The notes under the pieces are model-generated. The model was not told the DNA's origin. It made no database searches and was given only the letters and a program-made list of their open reading frames with translations. A DNA stretch of 64,000 bases. Origin: Spirosoma sp. 48-14. GTDB taxonomy: Bacteria; Bacteroidota; Bacteroidia; Cytophagales; Spirosomataceae. The stretch is taken from NCBI RefSeq assembly GCF_001898575.1, contig NZ_MKUD01000001.1:614448-678447 (forward strand), read 5' to 3'. Made by a program: the position numbers and the translations under genes. The number at the start of each line of letters is the position of its first letter. Within the stretch, counting starts at the first letter, position 1. This document shows positions 44,261-52,195 of the stretch, piece after piece.

Positions 44261-45358
44261 ATGCGATACCCAATGAACACGTGTGGCCTGCTTCAGTGGC
44301 TCTGGTTTGTTCTTTTTCTGGGTAGCGTCAGCTTCGCAAACGCTCAGTTTACCAGCCGAATTGACTGCTTATTCCCGGCAGGTTGGGATGGTAAAGAAAC
44401 CAAGCTGATCCGTAAATCAATTGACCAAACACTACAGATTGATACGGCTATCATTGTCAATCGACAGGCAACTTTTACGGTCACTACCACCGATCTTTGT
44501 TCAGCATATATATGGGTAGAAGGCAATGCTGACGACATTAACTTTCTGATCGATTCCCCAAAAATCAATATAGCATTTGATCCACAAGCCAGCTTACCCA
44601 TCGTTATTTCTGGCTCACCCAGTAGTGACATCTGGCGGCAACAGCGCGATTTATTACACCAGTTAAACGAAGCACAAGAGGATTGGCAGCCCACATTTAA
44701 CAGTCAGGTGACTTCCGACGACTCGCTGATGAGTTACGTTCAGCATGCAGATTCGGTGCGGGAAGCCTATACCAACGTAGTAGCCAATCTGATCGAAAAT
44801 AACCCGTCCTTAACGTCAAGCTGGTATTTGTTTGCTACTCAGTACGCTAGCTTCCCTTATGCGCAAGCGCATAAACTATTCGGGCAATTAACTACCTTCA
44901 AAAATTATCCCTCTTATCAGAAACTGGCGGCTGATCTATTGGCTAAACAGCCCGGGAAAATGGCTATTGATTTTACGTTGCCCGATTTATCAGAAAAACC
45001 CATTACGCTGTCTAAGCTAACCCGTAAATTTATACTGATCGACTTTTCAGACGCTCATCTGATTTCCTGTCGGCAAAGGCATGAAAAGCTAAAGAAGATT
45101 TACAAGGCTTATCAGCCTGCGGGCCTGGAAATCCTTACGATTTATAGCGTTTATGGCCAGCAAGCGCCTAAAGAGCTGTTCCAAAAAGAGAAATTACCCT
45201 GGTTGGTGACCATCGATGATGGTGTGAGTGTGCTCACTAATTATCACATTGAACGAACTCCTGACAACGTATTACTTAATGAGCATAAAAAGGTTATTGC
45301 CCATGATCTATCGCCCGATGAATTAGCAACTACCTTAAGTGAACTCGTCAAGAAATAG
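44261..45358 (+). CDS. DUF4369/TlpA-like thioredoxin-fold protein, one Cys missing
   Basis: The 365-residue secreted protein has a signal peptide, then a beta-rich DUF4369-like N-terminal part and a C-terminal thioredoxin-like domain from about residue 235 (DFTLPDLSEKPITLSKLTRKFILIDFSDAHLISCRQRHEKL). Where TlpA/ResA proteins have the motif WCxxC, this protein has HLISC, so the N-terminal, attacking Cys is replaced and only the second Cys remains. The cis-Pro region (RTPDNVLLNEHKKVI) is present. It probably lacks disulfide-exchange activity of the usual kind. Start could also be the ATG at 44273, four codons later; both give a signal peptide. Confidence 0.75.
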   Translation: MRYPMNTCGLLQWLWFVLFLGSVSFANAQFTSRIDCLFPAGWDGKETKLIRKSIDQTLQIDTAIIVNRQATFTVTTTDLCSAYIWVEGNADDINFLIDSPKINIAFDPQASLPIVISGSPSSDIWRQQRDLLHQLNEAQEDWQPTFNSQVTSDDSLMSYVQHADSVREAYTNVVANLIENNPSLTSSWYLFATQYASFPYAQAHKLFGQLTTFKNYPSYQKLAADLLAKQPGKMAIDFTLPDLSEKPITLSKLTRKFILIDFSDAHLISCRQRHEKLKKIYKAYQPAGLEILTIYSVYGQQAPKELFQKEKLPWLVTIDDGVSVLTNYHIERTPDNVLLNEHKKVIAHDLSPDELATTLSELVKK

Positions 45359-45362
45359 TAGT

Positions 45363-46322
45363 CTACAGCCGAATACCAGCCGTAATACCTTCTAAAAACT
45401 TATTGGTAAACAGAGCGTCAACATCCATCCGCTGAATGAGTTCGCCTTTAGCGTCGGTGAGCATCCGATTGCGAATCATCCAGTTGACAAACGATAACCA
45501 GATGGTTCGGTGCATAAAACCCCATTGCCCTTCGCCATCCAGGTAATAGCCCGAAACCATCTGCTGGCTCTGCTCTATAAAATTGCGATTTTTCAGGGTA
45601 GGATGATTGGCCGTTTTGATCAGGATACGAGCGGATTCATCAGGGTTTTTCATGGCAAACCGGAAACCTGCGGCCGTAGCTTCCAGAAATCGGTGTAATG
45701 CATCGGCATTCTGCTCGGCCCAGTCCTGATGTGCCGTCAACACAGGGTTATAGCCATAGGGAATCTCATACTCGTCGAACAGGAATTGATTCAGGTCGAT
45801 ACCATCAATGTCCGCTTTCACGCCCTCCCAGGTCAGCCAGCACCAGGCCGCATCCACTTCGCGGGTTACCAGCGCTCGCCAGATATTCGCCCAGGGTGAT
45901 TTATGAGGCACAAATTGCCCCCGTCCATCGTCATTCTGAATTAATTGGCGAATAATATCTTCCTCATACCGCGCTCCATACGACGCATAGACTTTGCCGT
46001 CCAGTTCACGCGGATGTTCAATGCCGCTCTCTTTCAGGGTCATAATAGCGCTCACATCCCGCGCCAATAGGGTGGCCACGGCAATAAGCGGCACGCCATT
46101 AGTCTGATAACTTACTACACTCTCGGAAGGAGTAACAGCCAGGTGAGCATCGCTCTGGGCAACGCGTCGGGAGGGGGCTATCTGATAATTTTCCTGATCA
46201 GGTGAGATAAATGTTACATCAAGACCAGCCTGCTCGTAAGCTCCTTTAGCCAAGGCTACATAAAAGCCCGTGTGGTTCGTATTTGGCGTCCGATCGAGGG
46301 CTAAACGAATTTTCGTATTCAT
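45363..46322 (-). CDS. NMT1/Thi5-fold substrate-binding-like protein, no signal
   Basis: The 319-residue protein starts MNTKIRLALDRTPNTNHTGFYVALAKGAYEQAGLDVTF and has the NMT1/THI5 fold of thiamine-precursor binding proteins (ThiY, Thi5). No signal peptide or lipobox is seen, and no ABC permease or ATPase gene is adjacent. Aligned by eye with yeast Thi5, the catalytic Lys62 and His66 are replaced (about Ala and Ser), so the suicide HMP-P synthase chemistry is not expected. It might bind a pyrimidine or related ligand in the cytoplasm. The start codon is the ATG at 46322; an earlier one adds 11 unrelated residues. Confidence 0.75.
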   Translation of the reverse strand: MNTKIRLALDRTPNTNHTGFYVALAKGAYEQAGLDVTFISPDQENYQIAPSRRVAQSDAHLAVTPSESVVSYQTNGVPLIAVATLLARDVSAIMTLKESGIEHPRELDGKVYASYGARYEEDIIRQLIQNDDGRGQFVPHKSPWANIWRALVTREVDAAWCWLTWEGVKADIDGIDLNQFLFDEYEIPYGYNPVLTAHQDWAEQNADALHRFLEATAAGFRFAMKNPDESARILIKTANHPTLKNRNFIEQSQQMVSGYYLDGEGQWGFMHRTIWLSFVNWMIRNRMLTDAKGELIQRMDVDALFTNKFLEGITAGIRL

Positions 46323-46464
46323 ACGGCGCGGTAGTGTTCCGGCTATGTTAACCATGCAACTGGTTTAAGGTTTGCAGAAAACAATGGCCAGGCAGTTCTG
46401 AAGGTCAAAAGTACACTTTTAAGACGAATTGATGTGCGATTTGTAACGATTCGCGGATAGGTAT

Positions 46465-47238
46465 CTATGCCGTAAACAGCGACTCGGTTTCCAGCGCTTT
46501 TTCGTATTTTTCTTTATCGAACCGATATAAATAAGGCGATTTGTGGGCGCCACCGGTTTTTCGTTCGTCCAGTCGCTCCAGAATACCGTAGCTAAGCATG
46601 CGTTTCTGGAAATTCCGTCGATCCATCGATTCACCCAGAATAGTTTCATAAAGCTGCTGCAAGTCGGGCATGGTAAACTTTTCGGGCAATAAATTATAGC
46701 CGATGGGTTGATAGCTCAATTGGCGACGTAGAGTTTTCAGCGCCAGCGTGATCATCTCGTTATGATCGAACAGGAGCGCTGGAATCTGCTGAACATCCCA
46801 CCAACGGCATTCGTCGGTCAATAAATCGGGGGTAGGGACCACATTCGCAAATTCGACCAGCGCATAGTAGCCAACCGAAATATCCCGGCTGATAACCTCT
46901 CTCGCAACATCTTCAGGTAGCCCCAGTTTTGCCATTGTTTCGCTTTGGCTGTAGTGTCGGTATCGATTTATGTCGCCAAAGGTGTGAAACTGCTGTAGAA
47001 AAATCTCATGGAGCCCGGTTCGCTCGCGCAAACTCCGGTGAGCCGCTGCATCCATGTTTTCATCTTTACGAATCCGGCCGCCGGGCAAACACCAGTCATC
47101 CGTATTTTTCCAGCGTAACAACAACACTTTCAGCTGTCCTTGATGAAATCCAAAGATGACGCAGTCAATAGAAACTGATGGCAGATGGTTGGTTTTAATA
47201 TCGACAATAAGTCGTTGCAGCTCTTTTTTGTATTCCAT
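46465..47238 (-). CDS. NrtR-type Nudix/winged-helix transcriptional regulator
   Basis: The 257-residue protein has an N-terminal Nudix domain (about 22-150) and a C-terminal winged helix (about 175-250, MDRRNFQKRMLSYGILERL). The Nudix box is incomplete: GGRIRKDENMDAAAHRSLRERTG has Arg-Ser and Arg-Glu-Arg in place of the RE...EE metal-binding set, so it is probably a sensor rather than a hydrolase, as in NrtR and the sugar-catabolic Nudix regulators of Bacteroidota (AraR of B. thetaiotaomicron). It is divergent from the isomerase and ADP-ribosylglycohydrolase operon, with a palindrome at 47264-47280 between them. Confidence 0.88.
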   Translation of the reverse strand: MEYKKELQRLIVDIKTNHLPSVSIDCVIFGFHQGQLKVLLLRWKNTDDWCLPGGRIRKDENMDAAAHRSLRERTGLHEIFLQQFHTFGDINRYRHYSQSETMAKLGLPEDVAREVISRDISVGYYALVEFANVVPTPDLLTDECRWWDVQQIPALLFDHNEMITLALKTLRRQLSYQPIGYNLLPEKFTMPDLQQLYETILGESMDRRNFQKRMLSYGILERLDERKTGGAHKSPYLYRFDKEKYEKALETESLFTA

Positions 47239-47263
47239 AAAGAAAATCTACAAGTAAACATAG

Positions 47264-47280
47264 TGTGTATCGGATACACA
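47264..47280. promoter_or_regulatory. 17-bp palindromic candidate operator
   Basis: TGTGTATC-G-GATACACA is a perfect inverted repeat with one central base, 26 bp before the regulator's ATG (47238) and 136 bp before the divergent isomerase start (47416). Position and symmetry suit a binding site of the Nudix regulator. Confidence 0.6.
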
Positions 47281-47415
47281 TTGAATAAATAGCTGTATCA
47301 TTGTATTTAAATGCCCCTCCTGCTATGATACGGCTTTTCATCGCCTGTTACCGTATCGGCTGGTGGCACTTTTCGCAGTACCGTTCTGTCGTCAACTGAT
47401 CTGATTGTATCCCTC

Positions 47416-48441
47416 ATGTCTCAAACGCGTCGTCAATTTCTAAATCAACTTGGCATGGCAGCCGCCGGAGCTAGTCTTTCATCGGCTTTATCAACCGAAA
47501 CGTTTGCCAATATGGCCCCTAAAAAGTTCTCCTTCGAGATTTCACTGGCTGAGTTCTCCTTTTTCCCCGAAATCATGTCGGGTAAAATGACCAACCTCGA
47601 TTTTCCGGCCCGTGCCAAAAAAGACTTTGGTATCAATGTGCTGGAATATGTATCGATGTTTTTCAACAACAAACATACCGATCAGGCTTATCTGAAAGAC
47701 CTCAAGCAACGTTGCGATGACCTCGGCGTGAAAAATAACCTGATTATGGTAGACGGAGCGAACATTGCCGATCTGGATGCGGCCAAGCGACAGAAAGCCG
47801 TTGAAGATCACTATGCCTGGGTCGATGCGGCTAAATACCTCGGCTGTGCGGCCATTCGGGTAAATCTGGGCGATTCGTCCAAAGCCCTTACGGGCGTACC
47901 CGACGATCCAGCCGAAGAAGCCGCCAAATCGGCTGCCGACGGGTATCATAAGCTGCTCGAATATGCCGCCAAACAAAACATAAACGTCATCGTGGAAAAC
48001 CACTTCGGCAACTCCACCGACATTGACTGGCTGGTAGGCGTTTTGAAAGCAGTGAATATGCCTAACGCCGGTTTGTTACCGGATTTTGGTAACTTCTGCC
48101 GCCAACGAAGCAAACCCGAAACCAACGATATTAAGGGTATTATGGCCACCAAATGCCTGCAGGAATACGACCGATACGAAGGTGTAAAAAAAATGATGCC
48201 CTACGCCAAAGGCATCAGCGCCAAAACGCATAAGTTCGACGCCAGTGGCAACGAAACCGAAACCGACTTCCGGCGTATGTTCAAGATTATCAAAGATGCC
48301 GGGTTCAAAGGCTATGTAGGTATCGAATACGAAGGTGGCCTGATGAATATGTACAATTCAACGGCGGGTTATCTACCAGTTGCCGACGGCATCAAAGCCA
48401 CCAAAACACTGCTCGAACGCGTTCGAACCGAGCTGGCGTAA
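47416..48441 (+). CDS. TAT-exported sugar isomerase/epimerase family TIM barrel
   Basis: The 341-residue protein has a Tat-like signal (SQTRRQFLNQLGMAAAGASL) followed by a xylose-isomerase-like TIM barrel. Visible strands are NVLEYVSMFF, AAIRVNLGDS, INVIVENHFGNS (with Glu likely to bind metal), GLLPDFGNF and YVGIEYEGGL, with the Glu/Asp/His/Glu metal-ligand spread typical of the family. It is the first gene of an operon with an ADP-ribosylglycohydrolase and an orphan gene. Its substrate is unknown; an envelope location fits the Tat signal. Confidence 0.88.
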   Translation: MSQTRRQFLNQLGMAAAGASLSSALSTETFANMAPKKFSFEISLAEFSFFPEIMSGKMTNLDFPARAKKDFGINVLEYVSMFFNNKHTDQAYLKDLKQRCDDLGVKNNLIMVDGANIADLDAAKRQKAVEDHYAWVDAAKYLGCAAIRVNLGDSSKALTGVPDDPAEEAAKSAADGYHKLLEYAAKQNINVIVENHFGNSTDIDWLVGVLKAVNMPNAGLLPDFGNFCRQRSKPETNDIKGIMATKCLQEYDRYEGVKKMMPYAKGISAKTHKFDASGNETETDFRRMFKIIKDAGFKGYVGIEYEGGLMNMYNSTAGYLPVADGIKATKTLLERVRTELA

Positions 48442-48451
48442 GCAACGACTA

Positions 48452-48546
48452 CCGGATAATGCATTATCCGGCAGGATTAATGGGTAATAGCTACTGAATA
48501 ATGGCTTTTCCAGTCTAAGCCTAGTTCAGTAACTAGTACCCATTAT
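48452..48546 (+). terminator. palindrome and imperfect long hairpin between operon genes
   Basis: A 20-bp perfect palindrome, CCGGATAATGCATTATCCGG, lies at 48452-48471. Just after it, 48478-48507 pairs imperfectly with 48518-48546 (TAATGGGTA ... TACCCATTA). There is no long T-run, so it may be a processing or partial-termination site between the isomerase and ADP-ribosylglycohydrolase genes. Confidence 0.6.
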
Positions 48547-48570
48547 TCATTACGTATTGCTGAGCCTTTT

Positions 48571-50118
48571 ATGAAAACTGTTCTATTATCTCTTCTGGCC
48601 TTCCTGCCGACCTTCACCCCATCAACTCCTCTACCCAAAGCCGGAAAGGCAGCGACGGTAACCCTGACGAAAACCGCTCTTCAGAACAAGATAAAAGGCG
48701 GTTGGGCCGGGCAGGTTATCGGTTGCACGTTTGGTGGCCCTACCGAATTCCGGTTTACGGGTACCATGATCAACGACTACCAGCCCATTCCGTGGTATGA
48801 TGGGTACATCAAAAAAACCATGATCGAAAATCCTGGCCTGTACGATGACCTCTACATGGACTTGACCTTTGTCGATGTTTTCGAGAAAAAGGGAATCGAT
48901 GCCCCCGTTGCCGAGCACGCTAATGCCTACGCCCATGCCGATTATATGCTCTGGCACGCTAACCAGGCGGGTCGATACAATATCCTGAACGGCATGAAAG
49001 CTCCCGAATCGGGGCATTGGCTGAACAATCCACATGCCGATGACATTGATTTTCAGATTGAAGCGGATTTTTCGGGGCTGATGGCTCCGGGGATGCCAAA
49101 CACAGCCGTTCAGATTGGCGATCCGATTGGTCATATCATGAACTACGGTGATGGCTGGTATGGTGGCGCTTACGTAGGCGCTATGTATGCCTTGGCGTTT
49201 GTTTCCAGTGATGTAAACTATGTGGTCAACGAGGGTCTGAAAGTAATTCCGGCCCAAAGCACGTTCCATCAGTGCATTTCCGACGTGATCAAATGGCATC
49301 AGCAGTTCCCCAACGACTGGAAACGGAATTGGTTCGAAATTCAGCGGAAATGGTCTGACGAGGTAGGCTGTCCGGATGGCGTGTTCCGTTCCTTCGACAT
49401 CGACGCCAAAATCAACTCCGCTTATATTGTCCTGGGATTATTATACGGCAAAGGTGATTTCACGAAAACAATGGAAATTAGTACCCGTGCGGGACAGGAT
49501 TCGGACTGTAACCCAGCTTCGGCAGGTGGTATTCTAGGGACGATACTCGGTTATGATAAGATTCCTGCCTACTGGAAACAAGGATTGAAAGAGGCCGAAG
49601 ATATTGACTTCAAATACACAACTATGTCGCTGAACGATGTGTATGCCATGAGTTTGAAACATGCCTTGCAGGTTATCGAGCGAAACAGTGGCAAAGTAGC
49701 TGGCGATCAGATTACTATTGCCAGCCAAATCCCTAAAGCGGTTCGGCTGGAGCAATCGTTTCCGGGGCATTATCCAGTACAGGCAAAAGTTATCAACAAA
49801 GAGATTGGTAACGAATACAGTTTTGATTTTGATGGAATCGGTTTTGCTCTTCGAGGGGAGGCTAAACCCAAAGGCAAAAGCACCTGGGAGTCCACCAGCC
49901 GGTTTGTGTTCGATACTGAGCTGTACATTGATGGTCAGAAAGTAGAAACAGCGAAACTACCTACCGATTTCACCCATCGCCGACACGAGCTGTTCTGGAA
50001 GTACCAATTGCCCAAAGGAAAACATACCGTGCAGATTAAAGTCCTGAATCCGGATAAAGATCACCTCATCCATATGGGTGACCTGCTCGTTTACAGCGAC
50101 AAATCGATTACTAACTAA
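48571..50118 (+). CDS. secreted ADP-ribosylglycohydrolase-family protein
   Basis: The 515-residue protein has a signal peptide (MKTVLLSLLAFLPTFTPSTP) and an ADP-ribosylglycohydrolase-type domain: GGWAGQVIGCTFGGP, GLYDDLYMDLTFVDV with the clustered acidic Mg ligands, and RAGQDSDCNPASAGGILGTILG for the second metal set. The usual DSDT motif is DSDC here. A beta-rich C-terminal part (from about residue 385) follows, perhaps carbohydrate-binding. The family removes ADP-ribose from proteins or nucleic acids, or hydrolyses related N-glycosides; a secreted member may act on nucleosides or glycosides instead. The divergent Nudix regulator also belongs to a family that senses ADP-ribose. Confidence 0.85.
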   Translation: MKTVLLSLLAFLPTFTPSTPLPKAGKAATVTLTKTALQNKIKGGWAGQVIGCTFGGPTEFRFTGTMINDYQPIPWYDGYIKKTMIENPGLYDDLYMDLTFVDVFEKKGIDAPVAEHANAYAHADYMLWHANQAGRYNILNGMKAPESGHWLNNPHADDIDFQIEADFSGLMAPGMPNTAVQIGDPIGHIMNYGDGWYGGAYVGAMYALAFVSSDVNYVVNEGLKVIPAQSTFHQCISDVIKWHQQFPNDWKRNWFEIQRKWSDEVGCPDGVFRSFDIDAKINSAYIVLGLLYGKGDFTKTMEISTRAGQDSDCNPASAGGILGTILGYDKIPAYWKQGLKEAEDIDFKYTTMSLNDVYAMSLKHALQVIERNSGKVAGDQITIASQIPKAVRLEQSFPGHYPVQAKVINKEIGNEYSFDFDGIGFALRGEAKPKGKSTWESTSRFVFDTELYIDGQKVETAKLPTDFTHRRHELFWKYQLPKGKHTVQIKVLNPDKDHLIHMGDLLVYSDKSITN

Positions 50119-50145
50119 CGGTTTACGATTTTTCACCCTATACGT

Positions 50146-51351
50146 ATGCCTGCATTCCGGTTTTGTCTGCTCCTGCTGTTTACCATACCGGCATTTGCTC
50201 AGAAACCCGTTCCGCCCGGATTACACCCTGATCCGGCTGGGGCCTTGCAGACGTATCGGGAGAGCTTGACACGGCTTCGGAAAGAGTATCCCAACCAGCA
50301 TAAACTCCCAGATCTGAAGTTTTTTTTGTTTGGCATGGGCGATCGACTAAAGCTCATTTACCGTAACGGGCGATTATTGAACGCACTAACGGGCAATATA
50401 GAAGAGCAATGGCGCGTAAAGGAGGAGCTTATTGTGCCGTCCGAATACTTGGTTCAGCTAACCCTTCCCGATGAGCAGATCATTCAGATTCGGGAAGACG
50501 AAACGGGAGTTTGGCTTCTTCAATCGGGAAAACGGCCACGCCTGATCCCCGGCACGCGAAGCCCCGTAAGCTTACCCCGTTTTGCCTCGCATCCGTATGG
50601 CCCTATCTTACGCGTGCTGCACCAGGAAGTGCTGATCAACGTGGTTAACGGTCGGCCTCTGCCAAACTTTCTGGTTTATATCAAACCCTGGTATCGGGAT
50701 GCCGCCATGATGGCCATGGTACTGAAAGCAACGGAAAATCTGCACCTGATCCGTGACTGGATCATGGCTATTCGCGATCCGTTTGATCAAAACAATCAGC
50801 GGGAAGTCGATAATCTGGGAGAGGTACTGTTCTTGGTATCGCTAGTCTCCGACAAGAGCCATCCAGTGGTACCAGTCGTGCTGGATTCAGCCAGGCGTTT
50901 TCAGAAAGGGGGCGGCATCCTTGGCAAAACCGACAACGTCGAACACCCTGTTTACCAGACTAAATGGCTCAAATACGGCCTAAAATCGCTTGCTGTTCCC
51001 GATCCGTATAGTATTCCCCGACAGTACGACAGCTATTCTTCAGTCTTCTGGCTCGACTATAAGCTGGAGTATGTCCCAGCCAGGTCTGCCGACGAAAAAC
51101 AGCCCGATGACAATTTCGCCAATAATCCGTTTTTTGGCTGGGCCGAAGACCATTTTTATGGACAGAACGCCAATTCGGCAAAACGCGGGATGGTAGGTAC
51201 AATTGATTACCCGCTCAGTTGGCAACAACGGGACATTGATGCCCATTACCCCGGTGAAACTGTACTCGACCGCGAACTGGTCAAACAGAAACTGGCGTTT
51301 CCCCATGCCTGGCACGCAGCCGAAATGTTTCTACTGTTGAAAGAGTTGTAG
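50146..51351 (+). CDS. exported protein of unknown function
   Basis: The 401-residue protein has a signal peptide (MPAFRFCLLLLFTIPAFAQ). The central text NFLVYIKPWYRDAAMMAMVLKATENLHLIRDWIMAIRDPFDQNN is helix-rich and the Trp-Tyr-Arg-Asp segment is like those in alpha/alpha-toroid glycosidases. I do not recognise a named family. It begins 27 bp after the ADP-ribosylglycohydrolase and probably belongs to that operon. A perfect 19-bp terminator stem overlaps its stop. Confidence 0.65.
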   Translation: MPAFRFCLLLLFTIPAFAQKPVPPGLHPDPAGALQTYRESLTRLRKEYPNQHKLPDLKFFLFGMGDRLKLIYRNGRLLNALTGNIEEQWRVKEELIVPSEYLVQLTLPDEQIIQIREDETGVWLLQSGKRPRLIPGTRSPVSLPRFASHPYGPILRVLHQEVLINVVNGRPLPNFLVYIKPWYRDAAMMAMVLKATENLHLIRDWIMAIRDPFDQNNQREVDNLGEVLFLVSLVSDKSHPVVPVVLDSARRFQKGGGILGKTDNVEHPVYQTKWLKYGLKSLAVPDPYSIPRQYDSYSSVFWLDYKLEYVPARSADEKQPDDNFANNPFFGWAEDHFYGQNANSAKRGMVGTIDYPLSWQQRDIDAHYPGETVLDRELVKQKLAFPHAWHAAEMFLLLKEL

Positions 51352-51396
51352 CAACGCGTACATCTTCCGTTATAGGTAAGATGTACGCGTTGCTAC
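51348..51396. terminator. strong rho-independent terminator
   Basis: GTAGCAACGCGTACATCTT (51348-51366) is perfectly inverted at 51378-51396, followed by TTTTTAT on the + strand. It lies between convergent genes. Confidence 0.92.
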
Positions 51397-51399
51397 TTT

Positions 51400-52032
51400 T
51401 TATCGTCCACCAAAACGCAAACCAGCCTTGATGGTATAATAGGAATTGCTACCCGTGAGTGTAAGGCCTGTTGATGTGTTTCGGACACTGGTATCTCCAA
51501 CAAAATCATAGGCTCCTTCCAGATGCGCAATACCAAATTTAACCCCTAAGCGAGCGATACCTCCCAGATTGATGGTGGTAGGCAGCGGATATGTAGCGAT
51601 GGTAGTACCAATGGTATACGTAGGGTTACTGGATTGAACATAATACAACCCAATACCTGTCCCAATATACGGTTTCAGCGCTCCCGATACATTGAATGTG
51701 TAGTTGGCCGTGGCAACAAGCGACATAGTGAACTTGGCCAGCGCCGACTTGTAATAGGTTTTATCAATGTACTCAGGACGTTGAATAAATGCCTGCTCGA
51801 TTCGGGCACCCAAATCCACGTTTTTGGCGATTTCATACTGTGGTTCAAGGCTATACACAAACCCGGCTTTACCAAGTGATTTATTCCCCGACAAATCGAC
51901 AGGCGACGCGTAGCCTACTGAAGCAAGCACTTTAAACGGCCGGGCAGGTTTGGATGGCAACAATGCTGTTGCTGTTTGGGCATGAGTAGTGTAGGCAATC
52001 AGAAGAAGGACAAATATGAAAAGCTTACGCAT
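51400..52032 (-). CDS. outer-membrane beta-barrel protein
   Basis: The 210-residue protein has a signal peptide (MRKLFIFVLLLIAYTTHAQ) and eight or so amphipathic strands (VLASVGYASPVDL, FVYSLEPQYEIAKNVDLGARIEQAF, LSLVATANYTFNV-like text, KPYIGTGIGLYYV, ARLGVKFGIAHLEGAYDFVG), ending with Phe-Gly-Gly-Arg. It fits a small OmpA/OmpW-type barrel. No partner gene gives a function. Confidence 0.75.
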   Translation of the reverse strand: MRKLFIFVLLLIAYTTHAQTATALLPSKPARPFKVLASVGYASPVDLSGNKSLGKAGFVYSLEPQYEIAKNVDLGARIEQAFIQRPEYIDKTYYKSALAKFTMSLVATANYTFNVSGALKPYIGTGIGLYYVQSSNPTYTIGTTIATYPLPTTINLGGIARLGVKFGIAHLEGAYDFVGDTSVRNTSTGLTLTGSNSYYTIKAGLRFGGR

Positions 52033-52195
52033 AATAAATTGATTTAATGAAAGTCGAACGTGTCACAACGTTTGCCGATCAGCCCTGCAGGCAGTCGATT
52101 CCTGCTTTAGGCTGGCATTCGTTGCAAATCTATACAACCAAAGTCGCCTTTGCGTTGCAACCCGACATTAAAAAATGCTAATCTGAGCGTTTCAA

